Assembly (NCBI GenBank): GCA_016806715.1
Contig: CP060531.1
Location: 1,225,966-1,289,965 of the forward strand
DNA length: 64,000 nucleotides
Direction of reading: 5' to 3'
DNA from: Thermoplasmatales archaeon
GTDB taxonomy: Archaea; Thermoplasmatota; Thermoplasmata; Thermoplasmatales; Thermoplasmataceae
Made by a program: the position numbers and the translations under genes. This document shows, piece by piece, positions 17,995 through 26,041 of this stretch; position 1 is the stretch's first letter; each line of letters starts with the position of its first letter. Under the pieces are notes generated by a model, which worked only from the letters and a program-made list of their open reading frames with translations, searched no databases and had not been told where the DNA came from.

Positions 17995-18183
17995 TCACTG
18001 CTGAAACACGTGCATATGGAGTATGTCTATTCGTTCCTTTTTCATTATTTTAAAAACATCCTCTTCTTTGTAGCCATACTGCTTTTCCGGCACGACTGTA
18101 TACTTGATACTGCCATCCGCCATGTACTCATGAACATTCTTCCTGCTTATCCGTTATTGATTCAAAACTTCTTTGACTTTCAT
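17995..18183 (-). pseudogene. IS607-like recombinase HTH-domain remnant with nonsense codon
   Basis: Read leftward from ATG 18181-18183, the frame gives MKVKEVLNQ, a TAA at 18154-18156, then RISRKNVHEYMADGSIKYTV and YGYKEEDVFKIMKKERIDIL before TGA 17995-17997. This is a MerR-like helix-turn-helix of the kind found at the N-terminus of archaeal IS607 serine recombinases (D-G-x-I-K-x-x, Y-x-Y-x-x-x-D-V). A Leu codon (TTA) one base away would restore the reading. The catalytic domain that should follow is missing. It sits between the two MFS paralogues. Confidence 0.55.
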
Positions 18184-18293
18184 TTTTAACAACTTATACG
18201 TTGGAAGTAAGTAGCGTTATCCCGGTTGTTGACTATAAGCCAGAAATGAGAGTAAATTTGAGTTCCAGAACTTAGAAAGATTCAATACAAGGC

Positions 18294-19646
18294 ATGCCAA
18301 TCCCAGTTTTGCCAATGCCAACAGGTAGCATATCCATTCGGAGCTACAGGAAGTATGCGCTTCTTTCCGGTATGGGATATTTCTTGGATGGCTATAATCT
18401 GACTGTGGTTGCAGTTTTCACATTCATACTTTCCACGTACGGCATAATGCAATATACACCGTTTGAGATGGGCTTCGTCAGCGGATCCGCCCTCCTAGGG
18501 GCAATGGCGGGTGCTATCCTGCTTGGCCGTTATTCAGATCTGTCAGGCAGGCGGTATATCTACATACTTTACGTGGCATTCTTCATAATTTTTCCACTGC
18601 TAAGTTCCATTTCAACCAACATTATAGAGGTTATTGTATTCAGGTTCCTTTTGGGCATTGGAATCGGTGCTGATTACGCCATAGGGCCGGTCTATTCAAC
18701 TGAGATGTATCCTGACAGGAAAAGAGGAACAGGATACGGAATGGTATGGGCTTTCTGGAGTCTGGGAGCGAGCGTGGCCTTCATAATTGGATACTCAGGT
18801 TTTGCTTTCCTTGGAGCACAAAGTTGGAGGCTTGCATTGGGGTTCAGCGCAGCTCCAGCTGTCGGACTGATTTTGCTCAGGGCTGGCATTCCGGAATCAG
18901 AGCGCTGGAAATCTGCTTCAGGGAAAACTTCAACCAAGAATGTACAAGGTACCCACACTCGTAAAAAATTCGATTCAAAAACTTCTCTCTCCTCGATTTT
19001 CAGGGGAGATTATGGGAAGAGAACAGCAATAATATGGATTCAGTGGATTCTGCTTGATATAGGATCATACGGGTTTGGTCTCTACGCTCCATTGATAATA
19101 GGCAACTTTGGATTTCACGGATCAGAAACATTCCTCATCACCTCATCCCTCTATGCCATAGGTTTCATAGGGGCATTTGTATCTATGTCGTGGAATGATA
19201 CAATTGGCAGAAGACCTTTGCAGATATTCGGTTTTGGGTTTATGGCACTAGGCATGGCTCTGATGGCTTTGGCTGTTAATCTGAGGGGACTGTCGATGAT
19301 ACTTTCTGGCATTGTTGGGCTTATTCTGTGGTTCGGGGTTGAAAATATCGGCCCCGGGAAGACCATGGGTCTTTATGCAATAGAGCTCCTTCCAACCAGG
19401 TTAAGATCGACCTCCATGGGTGCCGCCACCGGAATAACCAGATTGGTCTCTTTCTTAAGTGCTTTCGAGTTTCCGTATATTGCGGTAACAATCGGTGCTT
19501 CAGGATTTCTTTATATCCTCTTCTTTGTCATGCTCGGGGCGTTCCTCTTCACAATACTGTTTACACCTGAAACTCGGGGGTTAACTCTGGATGAGATCGA
19601 AGATGCCGTCTATTCGCGCCACAATCTGGTGCAAAAGAAAAACTGA
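18294..19646 (+). CDS. MFS transporter, sugar/metabolite-porter type (copy 2)
   Basis: A 450-residue paralogue of the gene at 15867-17288. Shared landmarks include MGYFLDGYNLTVVAVFT, GFVSGSALLGAMAGA, motif A GRYSDLSGRRYIYILY, LLGIGIGADYAIGPVYSTEMY, GPGKTMGLYAIELLPTRLRS and TPETRGLTLDEIEDAV. About 12 membrane segments. The cytoplasmic loop between halves (about 215-240) is shorter and differs, as expected for duplicates of some age. The substrate is unknown; sugar, phosphate or organic acid are all possible for the family. It also ends close (6 bases) to an unrecognised gene on the other strand. Confidence 0.88.
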   Translation: MPIPVLPMPTGSISIRSYRKYALLSGMGYFLDGYNLTVVAVFTFILSTYGIMQYTPFEMGFVSGSALLGAMAGAILLGRYSDLSGRRYIYILYVAFFIIFPLLSSISTNIIEVIVFRFLLGIGIGADYAIGPVYSTEMYPDRKRGTGYGMVWAFWSLGASVAFIIGYSGFAFLGAQSWRLALGFSAAPAVGLILLRAGIPESERWKSASGKTSTKNVQGTHTRKKFDSKTSLSSIFRGDYGKRTAIIWIQWILLDIGSYGFGLYAPLIIGNFGFHGSETFLITSSLYAIGFIGAFVSMSWNDTIGRRPLQIFGFGFMALGMALMALAVNLRGLSMILSGIVGLILWFGVENIGPGKTMGLYAIELLPTRLRSTSMGAATGITRLVSFLSAFEFPYIAVTIGASGFLYILFFVMLGAFLFTILFTPETRGLTLDEIEDAVYSRHNLVQKKN

Positions 19647-19652
19647 ATTCTC

Positions 19653-20129
19653 TTATTTTGACAGAACAATGCTTCGGTAAACCAGAACCAGTCTCAGGAA
19701 AGGTAAGCCTTCATAGTTGTTAATATTAAATCCATCAGCAAACCTTGTCTCTTTTGAAAGGCGCACAAACCAGAACATCAGTTCTCTTGCCTTGAGCGCA
19801 GCTCCCATGAGATTACCTACAAGGGGGTTCTGGGATCGCAGCAATCTCTCAGAAGAACTGTCCTCAGTTTCTTCTCCCATTGCAAGATCAACAAGAAAAT
19901 CGTGGCTTGGCGGAGATTTCTTGTAAATGATAGAATCTGATAGGTCGGAGAGGAACTTCATCATCTTCACGTAATTGGCACTCCACTCCCTGTCCATGAG
20001 TCTCAGGTTGTTAAGCTCAATTGTCAGGTACTGTGCATTTATGAAATAATTCTCCACTTCAGAATCATAGGGTTCCTGTGTGTTGGATATCATGCAGTCG
20101 AATGTAGGAAACTGTTTTTCACTGTCCAT
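19653..20129 (-). CDS. Unrecognised protein, 158 aa, convergent with MFS copy 2
   Basis: Not recognised. It encodes 158 residues, acidic in the middle (a GEETEDSSSE stretch), predicted mostly helical, with one cysteine near residue 12 and an aromatic-rich segment (ARELMFWFVRLSKETRF). It has no signal peptide and no clear membrane span. Its stop is six bases from that of the MFS gene, the same tail-to-tail arrangement as 17293-17937 with MFS copy 1. A distant relation to that protein is possible but cannot be settled by eye. Confidence 0.6.
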   Translation of the reverse strand: MDSEKQFPTFDCMISNTQEPYDSEVENYFINAQYLTIELNNLRLMDREWSANYVKMMKFLSDLSDSIIYKKSPPSHDFLVDLAMGEETEDSSSERLLRSQNPLVGNLMGAALKARELMFWFVRLSKETRFADGFNINNYEGLPFLRLVLVYRSIVLSK

Positions 20130-20298
20130 GGATGATTATTGTTACGCGGATATTAAACATTCGATGATAATCATTCTAAAGACAATATAGCATATAATGG
20201 TGGTAAAATTGCAATCCGTGGCCACAGCCAAGAGTCATGAGAGGTCAGCTGCGTAGCGAGGACCAAACGCTTCATGTGTAAGTGATTCTATGAAGTAA

Positions 20299-21780
20299 CT
20301 AGCTTGTGTAGTGCCTGAGAACGCTCTCTACTGCCTTCTTCCAGTTTCCATATAATCTCTCAGCAACTCTACGATCCATTCCGGGATGTAATGGTTCCAG
20401 GTATGAACTCATCGCCTTGATATCATCATAGGACCACATGCCATCAGACAGACCGCTCATGTAAGCGACCCCTGCAGAAGTCATTTCACTGTTGGCAGAC
20501 CTATATACATCCATGTCAAGTATGTCGGCCTGGAATTGCATAAGGAAATTGTTAGTTGTCGGTCCTCCGTCAACTCTTATCCTGTCCCTTAATTCGCTCC
20601 CGCCATCCATGCTGCCAATTATGTCCCTGATCCTGAAAGCTATGGCTTCCAGTGCCGATCTCACAAGATCGTACTTTGATGTTTTCCCTGTAATCCCAAA
20701 AATGGTTCCCCTTGCACTCGGAAGCCAGAAAGGGGCTCCAAGTCCGGATAGTGCCGGAACAAATATCAATCCATGATCCGGGGATGATTTCATGGCTGCA
20801 TCTCCAACCGACCCGCTACTGTCAATTATTCCAAGGTTATCTTTTATCCACTTTATAATAGACCCTGTGTTGAAGGCACTCCCCTCGTTGCAATATATGG
20901 CTGGACTACCGTGCAGCTTCCATCCAATGCTGGTCAGGATATTCTGCTTCATTGAGACGCTATCACCAGTATTCACCAACACAAACGATCCTGTGCCATA
21001 TGTACATTTAGAATCTCCGGGAAGAAACGCCTGGTGTCCGAACAGCGAAGCCTGCTGGTCACCCGCAATCGAGTTCAGAGGTATCTGCGATCCCGATACA
21101 TCGATAAGAGCAAGTTCCGGAGCAGCGGAATCCACCACCTCGGGAAGCAAAGACACAGGGATGTGAAAAGATTCGGTAAGATCTTCCGACCATTCCAGGT
21201 GGTTTATGTCATATATCATGGTCCTTGATGCATTGCTGGCATCTGTTATGTGTCTGTGACCATTGCTCATATTCCATATAAGCCACGTGTCAACTGTCCC
21301 GAAAATAAGGTCATCAATATTTTTGCCTCCTATGGTATTTTCCAGCATCCACCTGATCTTTGATGCTGAAAAATATGGATCGGGCACTAAACCGGTTACA
21401 CTCTTGATATGGTTTCTGGATTCCTCCTGAAGCTTCCCCAGTTCGGCTTCCCCACGCCTATCCTGCCAAACAATTGCATTGTACAAAGGCTGCCCGGTGT
21501 TCCGGTTCCATATGACAGATGTCTCTCTCTGGTTTGTCAACCCGATACTGGTTATCTGTGCGGGATCGCAGCCAGATGTCTGCAGGACCTCATTTATGCA
21601 TTGCCTCACGGTATTGACTATGGAGAACGGTTCCATCTCAATTTCGCCGTTCATTCCGCGGATCATTTTCATCTCCCCGACTCCAAGATGCTGCATTTTT
21701 CCGGTCTCATCCCAGAGTGCGCATTTGCACTGTGTGGTGCCCTCGTCAATAGTTAGAATGTATTTCTCCTTCAACATCAA
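20299..21780 (-). CDS. glpK: Glycerol kinase
   Basis: A 493-residue FGGY-family kinase. The N-terminal phosphate loop is TIDEGTTQCKCALWDE, where Glu replaces the more usual Gln before G-T-T. GLTNQRETSVIWNRNTGQPLYNAIVWQDRR is the glycerol-kinase signature and binds glycerol (R, E and W-Q-D-R). The second signature is GLGAPFWLPSARGTIFGIT, and the late DGGPTTNNFLMQFQADIL is the adenosine/phosphate-2 region. It phosphorylates glycerol to glycerol 3-phosphate, for lipid or carbon metabolism. No glycerol facilitator or dehydrogenase is adjacent. The length is normal. Confidence 0.95.
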   Translation of the reverse strand: MMLKEKYILTIDEGTTQCKCALWDETGKMQHLGVGEMKMIRGMNGEIEMEPFSIVNTVRQCINEVLQTSGCDPAQITSIGLTNQRETSVIWNRNTGQPLYNAIVWQDRRGEAELGKLQEESRNHIKSVTGLVPDPYFSASKIRWMLENTIGGKNIDDLIFGTVDTWLIWNMSNGHRHITDASNASRTMIYDINHLEWSEDLTESFHIPVSLLPEVVDSAAPELALIDVSGSQIPLNSIAGDQQASLFGHQAFLPGDSKCTYGTGSFVLVNTGDSVSMKQNILTSIGWKLHGSPAIYCNEGSAFNTGSIIKWIKDNLGIIDSSGSVGDAAMKSSPDHGLIFVPALSGLGAPFWLPSARGTIFGITGKTSKYDLVRSALEAIAFRIRDIIGSMDGGSELRDRIRVDGGPTTNNFLMQFQADILDMDVYRSANSEMTSAGVAYMSGLSDGMWSYDDIKAMSSYLEPLHPGMDRRVAERLYGNWKKAVESVLRHYTS

Positions 21781-22087
21781 AAAATCATTGCCCTATATTT
21801 TACGCTTTCGTAATTTCCTCTGAACGTCTTTAAACTTTTATTGTTGTCCAAGGCGAACCTTGTGGCTAAAGGTTATTCTGTCTCATTTTAGGTCTTTTCT
21901 CTTTCTTGCAGAGTGTTAAATTATTTTCCCTAAAGCACAATTGTAACGCACAGCGAAATGTCATGAGAAGCGCTAGTTTCTGTGGTTTCTGCGACGGTCA
22001 GATGCAGAATAAGGTTTACATTCCTTTTCATCGGCAGTTGTGCAGGAAAGAAAGATAAATAAGAATTAACGTTATCAGCATAGACCT
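21781..22087. other. Intergenic stretch ahead of tRNA-Leu
   Basis: Between glpK start and the tRNA. AT-rich segments near 21836-21845 and 22045-22070 could hold promoters; GATAAATAAG near 22054-22063 is about 30 bases ahead of the tRNA. Nothing else recognised. Confidence 0.4.
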
Positions 22088-22172
22088 GCAGGGGTTGTCG
22101 AGATTGGTCAAAGGCGCCAGATTGAGGGTCTGGTTCCGTAGGGATACGTGGGTTCAAATCCCATCCCCTGCA
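22088..22172 (+). tRNA. tRNA-Leu (anticodon GAG)
   Basis: 85 bases including the discriminator A. The acceptor stem GCAGGGG/CCCCTGC is perfect. The anticodon stem CCAGA/TCTGG encloses loop TTGAGGG, giving anticodon GAG, which reads CUC/CUU leucine codons. A long variable arm typical of class II leucine tRNAs follows. The T arm is GTGGG-TTCAAAT-CCCAT. No CCA is encoded and no intron is present. Confidence 0.95.
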
Positions 22173-22575
22173 CTTATTCTTGCTCTGGCTTCAGTTAGGC
22201 AGCCTGACAGGGCTTTCACTAGAATTATGACAATAGTGTTCCAAAGAGCCTTTCATTTGCTTCTATAGAACACTTAGCTTATATGGAATGAACCTCCGTT
22301 GTATCCTGATTAATGGTATCTTATGATAGTCATCCGCTGTATTTTGGTCCCTCTTAGCGTCAGTGTGAGAAAGCCGGGATAATTTATGAAAATAGAGGCT
22401 TATCAGGATTTGTGTGGAATAAGATATATGGAAAAACGCAGTGAATGCGAAAATGGCATCGTTAACCAGTCCATCTGTGTTCAGCGCAACTCCGGGAATG
22501 TCATGCTGAAAGTTGGTCCGGACCGGCAAATATTGAACAAGAGCTTAAATAGAATCAGCACATTTTAATGTTAAA
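22173..22575. other. Intergenic stretch with promoter of the oligopeptidase
   Basis: No convincing gene; open frames at 22263-22529 (-) and 22386-22568 (+) overlap each other and match nothing I know. The only supported signal is TTAAATAG at 22545-22552, a TATA-like box centred about 28 bases before the ATG at 22576. Confidence 0.45.
22545..22552 (+). promoter_or_regulatory. TATA-like box of the oligopeptidase gene (leaderless spacing)
   Basis: CTTAAATAG is centred about 28 bases before ATG 22576. Archaeal transcription starts some 22-27 bases after the TATA centre, so the mRNA would begin at or next to the start codon. Confidence 0.5.
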
Positions 22576-24669
22576 ATGACTCAAGAGAACGATCAAAACT
22601 CAGGCTTGCAATACCCTGAAACTCCGAGGATGCGTGTTACAGATATCTATCATCATTTGACAGTTCACGACGATTACCGTTGGCTTGAGGACGCAAAAGA
22701 TGAGAAAGTTAGTAAGTGGGTCGAGGACCAGAACAATTTCACTGAGGCATATCTCGCGAAGATTCAGGACAGGGTGTCTATACATAATCGCCTTAAAGAG
22801 CTCTATTCCAGAGTTTCGCCGAATTATTACGGTGGCACATTCCGCGGTGGTCAAGCGTTTTTTATGAAGTGGGATCCGTCGAAACAGCAACCATATCTTG
22901 TGCGCTTTGAATTTACCGACATGCTCGGTTCTGAGAACATTGTTTTCGATCCAAATGAGTATGACAGGAACTCATCGACTTCCATTGATTTTTTTGTCCC
23001 CTCCCGGGACGGAAAGCTTGTTGCAATCAGTCTCTCAAAAAGCGGTAGTGAGGATGGTTCGCTTCACATCTTCAATGTCAAAAGTGGAGAAAAACTTCCG
23101 GACGTCCTTCCTAAGGTTAACTACCCTACTGCAGGCGGAAGCGCCGAGTGGAATGAAAATTCAAGCGGCATCTACTATACGAGATACCCGCGTGAGGGAG
23201 AGTTTTCGCAGGATGATATGCACTTCTATCAGCGGGTCTACTTCCACAAGCTCGGAACTGACATAAAGAGTGATGTTTACGTGATTGGGAAGGAGTTTCC
23301 GAGAATAGCAGAGATAAAACTCAGTTCTCCAGAGCATGGAGATGGTTTGCTCGCAACAGTGGCAAACGGAGATGGCGGTGAGTTTTCTCACTATTACATG
23401 CAATCGCCAGGTAAATGGACCAAGATAACTGATTTCAAGGACCAGGCAAAGGGTTCAGTATTCTCGAAGGACGGCAAGAGTCTCTTTCTCCTTTCAACGA
23501 AAGGTTCTCCAGGTGGAAGAATACTTAAGATTTCCCTGGAATCTCCGGATATCGAACATCCTGGGACCATTTTTGGCGCAAGGGAAGGATCCATAGAGTA
23601 TTTTGCTGTAACCGAGGACAGGATCTTTGTGTCCGAGGTAGTCGGCGGGCCTTCAAGGCTGTTTGTTTATGCTCAGAGTGACTCAACATACGTCTCTGAA
23701 GTGGTTCCGTCAACTGAACCGATATCATCCATAGACGAAATAGTTGCAGTTCCGAAAAATTCTCTCCTGATCAGGAGCCAGAGTTTCATCCAGCCATCAT
23801 CGTGGTACCTGCTTGATCATACACTTTCAATAAAAAGAACACCTCTGGAATGCAAATCTCCACTGGACACTTCTTCGTTTGAAGCAAAGAGGGAATTTGC
23901 GACTTCGAAGGATGGTACCAGGATTCCCATAAATCTTGTAATGAGAAGAGGGACTGTCAAGAACAAAAGTAATCCTACTATACTCAATGGTTACGGTGGG
24001 TACGGGATCAACCTCAAACCGGCATTTTCGATCCACACTCTGGCATGGCTTGACATGGGCGGGGTGTTCGCAGTTGCAAACCTGAGAGGAGGCGGGGAAT
24101 ATGGAGATGAATGGCATATGGCGGGCATGCTTACCAGGAAACAGAATGTCTTCGACGACTTCATCGCCTGTGCAGAATACCTGATCAAGACCGGATACAC
24201 AAGCCAGGAGAAACTGGCAATTGAGGGTGGAAGCAACGGAGGACTTCTCATGGGAGCAGTACTGACGCAGAGACCTGAACTATTCGGTGCAGTGATATCA
24301 CATGTTGGAATTTACGATATGATCCGGGTGGAATCACAGGATAATGGGGTCTTTAATATAACGGAGTTTGGAACAATAAAGGATCCGGATGAATTCAACG
24401 CCATCTACTCATATTCGCCTTATCACAGGGTCGTAGATGGTACACAATATCCATCAGTAATGTTGCTTTCTGGCGAAAATGACGGGAGAGTTGATCCATC
24501 TCACTCAAAGAAAATGGCTGCAAGGCTTCAAAGCGCAACACGTTCACGCAAGCCGATTCTCCTGAGGATTGATACTGCCGGCCATGGTTTCGGGGCCACT
24601 CTTGACCTGCGAGTAGCACAAGATACTGATGTTTTTACATTCCTTCATCAGGAACTTCACTTGAGCTGA
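22576..24669 (+). CDS. Prolyl oligopeptidase family serine peptidase (S9A)
   Basis: A 697-residue soluble peptidase. The N-terminal part (about 8-75) has YPETPRMRVTDIYHHLTVHDDYRWLED typical of S9A, followed by a seven-bladed propeller. The catalytic alpha/beta-hydrolase domain starts around residue 440. The oxyanion/nucleophile region is AIEGGSNGGLLMGAVL (nucleophile Ser in G-x-S-N-G-G), the Asp is in LLSGENDGRVDPSHSKKMA, and the His is in DTAGHGFG. It cleaves short peptides after proline. No signal peptide, so cytoplasmic. The length matches the family. Monocistronic with a leaderless-type promoter. Confidence 0.94.
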   Translation: MTQENDQNSGLQYPETPRMRVTDIYHHLTVHDDYRWLEDAKDEKVSKWVEDQNNFTEAYLAKIQDRVSIHNRLKELYSRVSPNYYGGTFRGGQAFFMKWDPSKQQPYLVRFEFTDMLGSENIVFDPNEYDRNSSTSIDFFVPSRDGKLVAISLSKSGSEDGSLHIFNVKSGEKLPDVLPKVNYPTAGGSAEWNENSSGIYYTRYPREGEFSQDDMHFYQRVYFHKLGTDIKSDVYVIGKEFPRIAEIKLSSPEHGDGLLATVANGDGGEFSHYYMQSPGKWTKITDFKDQAKGSVFSKDGKSLFLLSTKGSPGGRILKISLESPDIEHPGTIFGAREGSIEYFAVTEDRIFVSEVVGGPSRLFVYAQSDSTYVSEVVPSTEPISSIDEIVAVPKNSLLIRSQSFIQPSSWYLLDHTLSIKRTPLECKSPLDTSSFEAKREFATSKDGTRIPINLVMRRGTVKNKSNPTILNGYGGYGINLKPAFSIHTLAWLDMGGVFAVANLRGGGEYGDEWHMAGMLTRKQNVFDDFIACAEYLIKTGYTSQEKLAIEGGSNGGLLMGAVLTQRPELFGAVISHVGIYDMIRVESQDNGVFNITEFGTIKDPDEFNAIYSYSPYHRVVDGTQYPSVMLLSGENDGRVDPSHSKKMAARLQSATRSRKPILLRIDTAGHGFGATLDLRVAQDTDVFTFLHQELHLS

Positions 24670-24831
24670 ATTGAATTGCATTAAAGAATTCTGTGAGTTC
24701 ATTCCATCTAACTTACATTTTCACTTTTATAGCATGAAATTGTATCAAAAGGTATTTAAATCTGTTTTAAATACTAAGTATGAAAAAACTACTTACTGCA
24801 TCATTAAATTTGTGCAGTGCAGTCTTCGGTC

Positions 24832-24861
24832 AACTACTCCTCGCTAAAGCTTCGGAGCTTG
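24832..24861 (-). repeat. TnpB element end; 30-base repeat shared with 52587-52616
   Basis: On the minus strand this is the end of the tnpB gene plus its right end. The top-strand sequence from AACTACTCC to GAGCTTG is identical over 30 bases to 52587-52616, where a dead tnpB ends in the same way; outside it the two diverge at once. In the TnpB orientation, CTCCGAAGCTTTAGCGAGGAG can fold partly and is the expected 3' end of the omega-RNA, with the guide beginning in the flanking DNA at about 24831 and running to lower coordinates. Confidence 0.6.
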
Positions 24862-25950
24862 CAGCTGGGCATTCTTAGGCTCACCCGCTACGATGGGCTG
24901 ATTGACTGCAGCCCTGTTCCTGATGTTGAGGGAAGCAATGAAATCTGCTTCTCCCTCAAGACCACAGGATATGCATTTGAATTTAGGTCGTTCTGGCCTG
25001 TTCCTCCTGTCAATGGTGTGGCAGGACGGACATTCCCTGCTGGTATTTTCTGGAGTAACTGGGATTACAGGGACGCCCATTATCCTGGCCTTATATTCAA
25101 TGAATGACCTGAGCTGGTGGAAAGCCCAGGAGTTATGCTGGTATCGCTCTCTCTTTCTAACGGTTGTCCTCTCCCTGAGGCCTTTGAGATTTTCAATGGC
25201 TACAGCAGAAGAGGTGCCTTTGGCTTTCTGCACAATCTCCTTCGATATCACATGGTTTGTGTTCTTGGCGAACCTGCCCTCCTTTCCGGAGAGCTTCTTG
25301 AGATGCCGTCTGGCAGACGTGGTGCCTGCAGACTGGAGGTCGACCCTGAGGGCAGAGTATCTCTTCCTGACTTTTTCTATTTTATCGCCGGAATAGTATT
25401 TGCCGGTGGAATCAACGGCGATGTTCACCCTCCCCAGATCAACGCCCATAATGTCTTTCGGTTCTATTTGCGGTTCCACTGGGACATCGATAGCGACCAT
25501 CAGGTAGAAAAGCTTATTTTTTCGTACAAGATCACTCTGCCCCCTCATTCTCCTGAATGGTATCTCACCGTATTTCCCAATGGTTATGTGTATTCTTATC
25601 CTGCCTTGAACCGTGTTGATGCTGACCTCATCCATGCCCTTGAAGCTCAGTATCCTCTGATCGTATACGATGCTCCCGTACTCACGGAATTCATGGAATA
25701 TTGCCTTATCCGTTTTATAGGTCTCCACGACCTTTGCAATGACCCTGATCGCAAGCTGGGAAGCCAGTCCGAATTTATCCCTTATGTCATGGTATACTAT
25801 TTTCTGCAGGAGTACCTTGTTGAATATTTTCCGGTTCCACGCTATTTCAGAGACAAAATTACATGCATCGTTAAATTGCCTGAACGTATCGGTGAGAATT
25901 ACTTTCTGATTGTCGTCAGGGAGGAGCTTGATCTGAAGGGTCTTGAGCAC
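24844..25950 (-). CDS. tnpB: TnpB, RNA-guided nuclease of an IS200/IS605-type element
   Basis: A 368-residue, apparently intact TnpB. The RuvC acidic residues are D171 (MGVDLGRVNIAVDS), E253 (VAIENLKGLRERT) and D336 (EADFIASLNIRN); the last motif deviates from the usual A-D-x-N-A-A but keeps the Asp. Zinc cysteines are C307/C310 and C326/C329. TnpB proteins are omega-RNA-guided DNA nucleases that maintain their element. No TnpA transposase is adjacent, so this is a TnpB-only copy. The stop is 12 bases inside a 30-base end shared with the dead copy at 52.6 kb. It is inserted just ahead of the pirin gene. Confidence 0.9.
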   Translation of the reverse strand: MLKTLQIKLLPDDNQKVILTDTFRQFNDACNFVSEIAWNRKIFNKVLLQKIVYHDIRDKFGLASQLAIRVIAKVVETYKTDKAIFHEFREYGSIVYDQRILSFKGMDEVSINTVQGRIRIHITIGKYGEIPFRRMRGQSDLVRKNKLFYLMVAIDVPVEPQIEPKDIMGVDLGRVNIAVDSTGKYYSGDKIEKVRKRYSALRVDLQSAGTTSARRHLKKLSGKEGRFAKNTNHVISKEIVQKAKGTSSAVAIENLKGLRERTTVRKRERYQHNSWAFHQLRSFIEYKARIMGVPVIPVTPENTSRECPSCHTIDRRNRPERPKFKCISCGLEGEADFIASLNIRNRAAVNQPIVAGEPKNAQLQAPKL

Positions 25951-25994
25951 AATATTGATATATTAATTCAATATAAAAGAGTGTCGCAATTACT

Positions 25995-26014
25995 CTCCAC
26001 CCTGAAGGTTGGAG
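25995..26014. repeat. Imperfect hairpin, possible left end of the TnpB element
   Basis: CTCCA at 25995-25999 pairs with TGGAG at 26010-26014, with one internal mismatch and two further GC pairs around a TGAA loop. IS200/IS605 elements carry subterminal hairpins, and this one is 45 bases ahead of the tnpB start. It also overlaps the region just upstream of pirin. Confidence 0.35.
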
Positions 26015-26041
26015 CTTCATTGCAATGGGAATGTGATAGTT

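Noticed and set aside
22263-22568. Overlapping open frames on both strands in the gap after tRNA-Leu
   Set aside because: They contradict each other, have no known motif, and the plus-strand frame runs into the promoter of the oligopeptidase gene.
24752-24774. GTATTTAAA / TTTAAATAC inverted repeat considered as terminator or element end
   Set aside because: It is AT-only, lies outside the shared TnpB end, and has no T-run placement to support a terminator.
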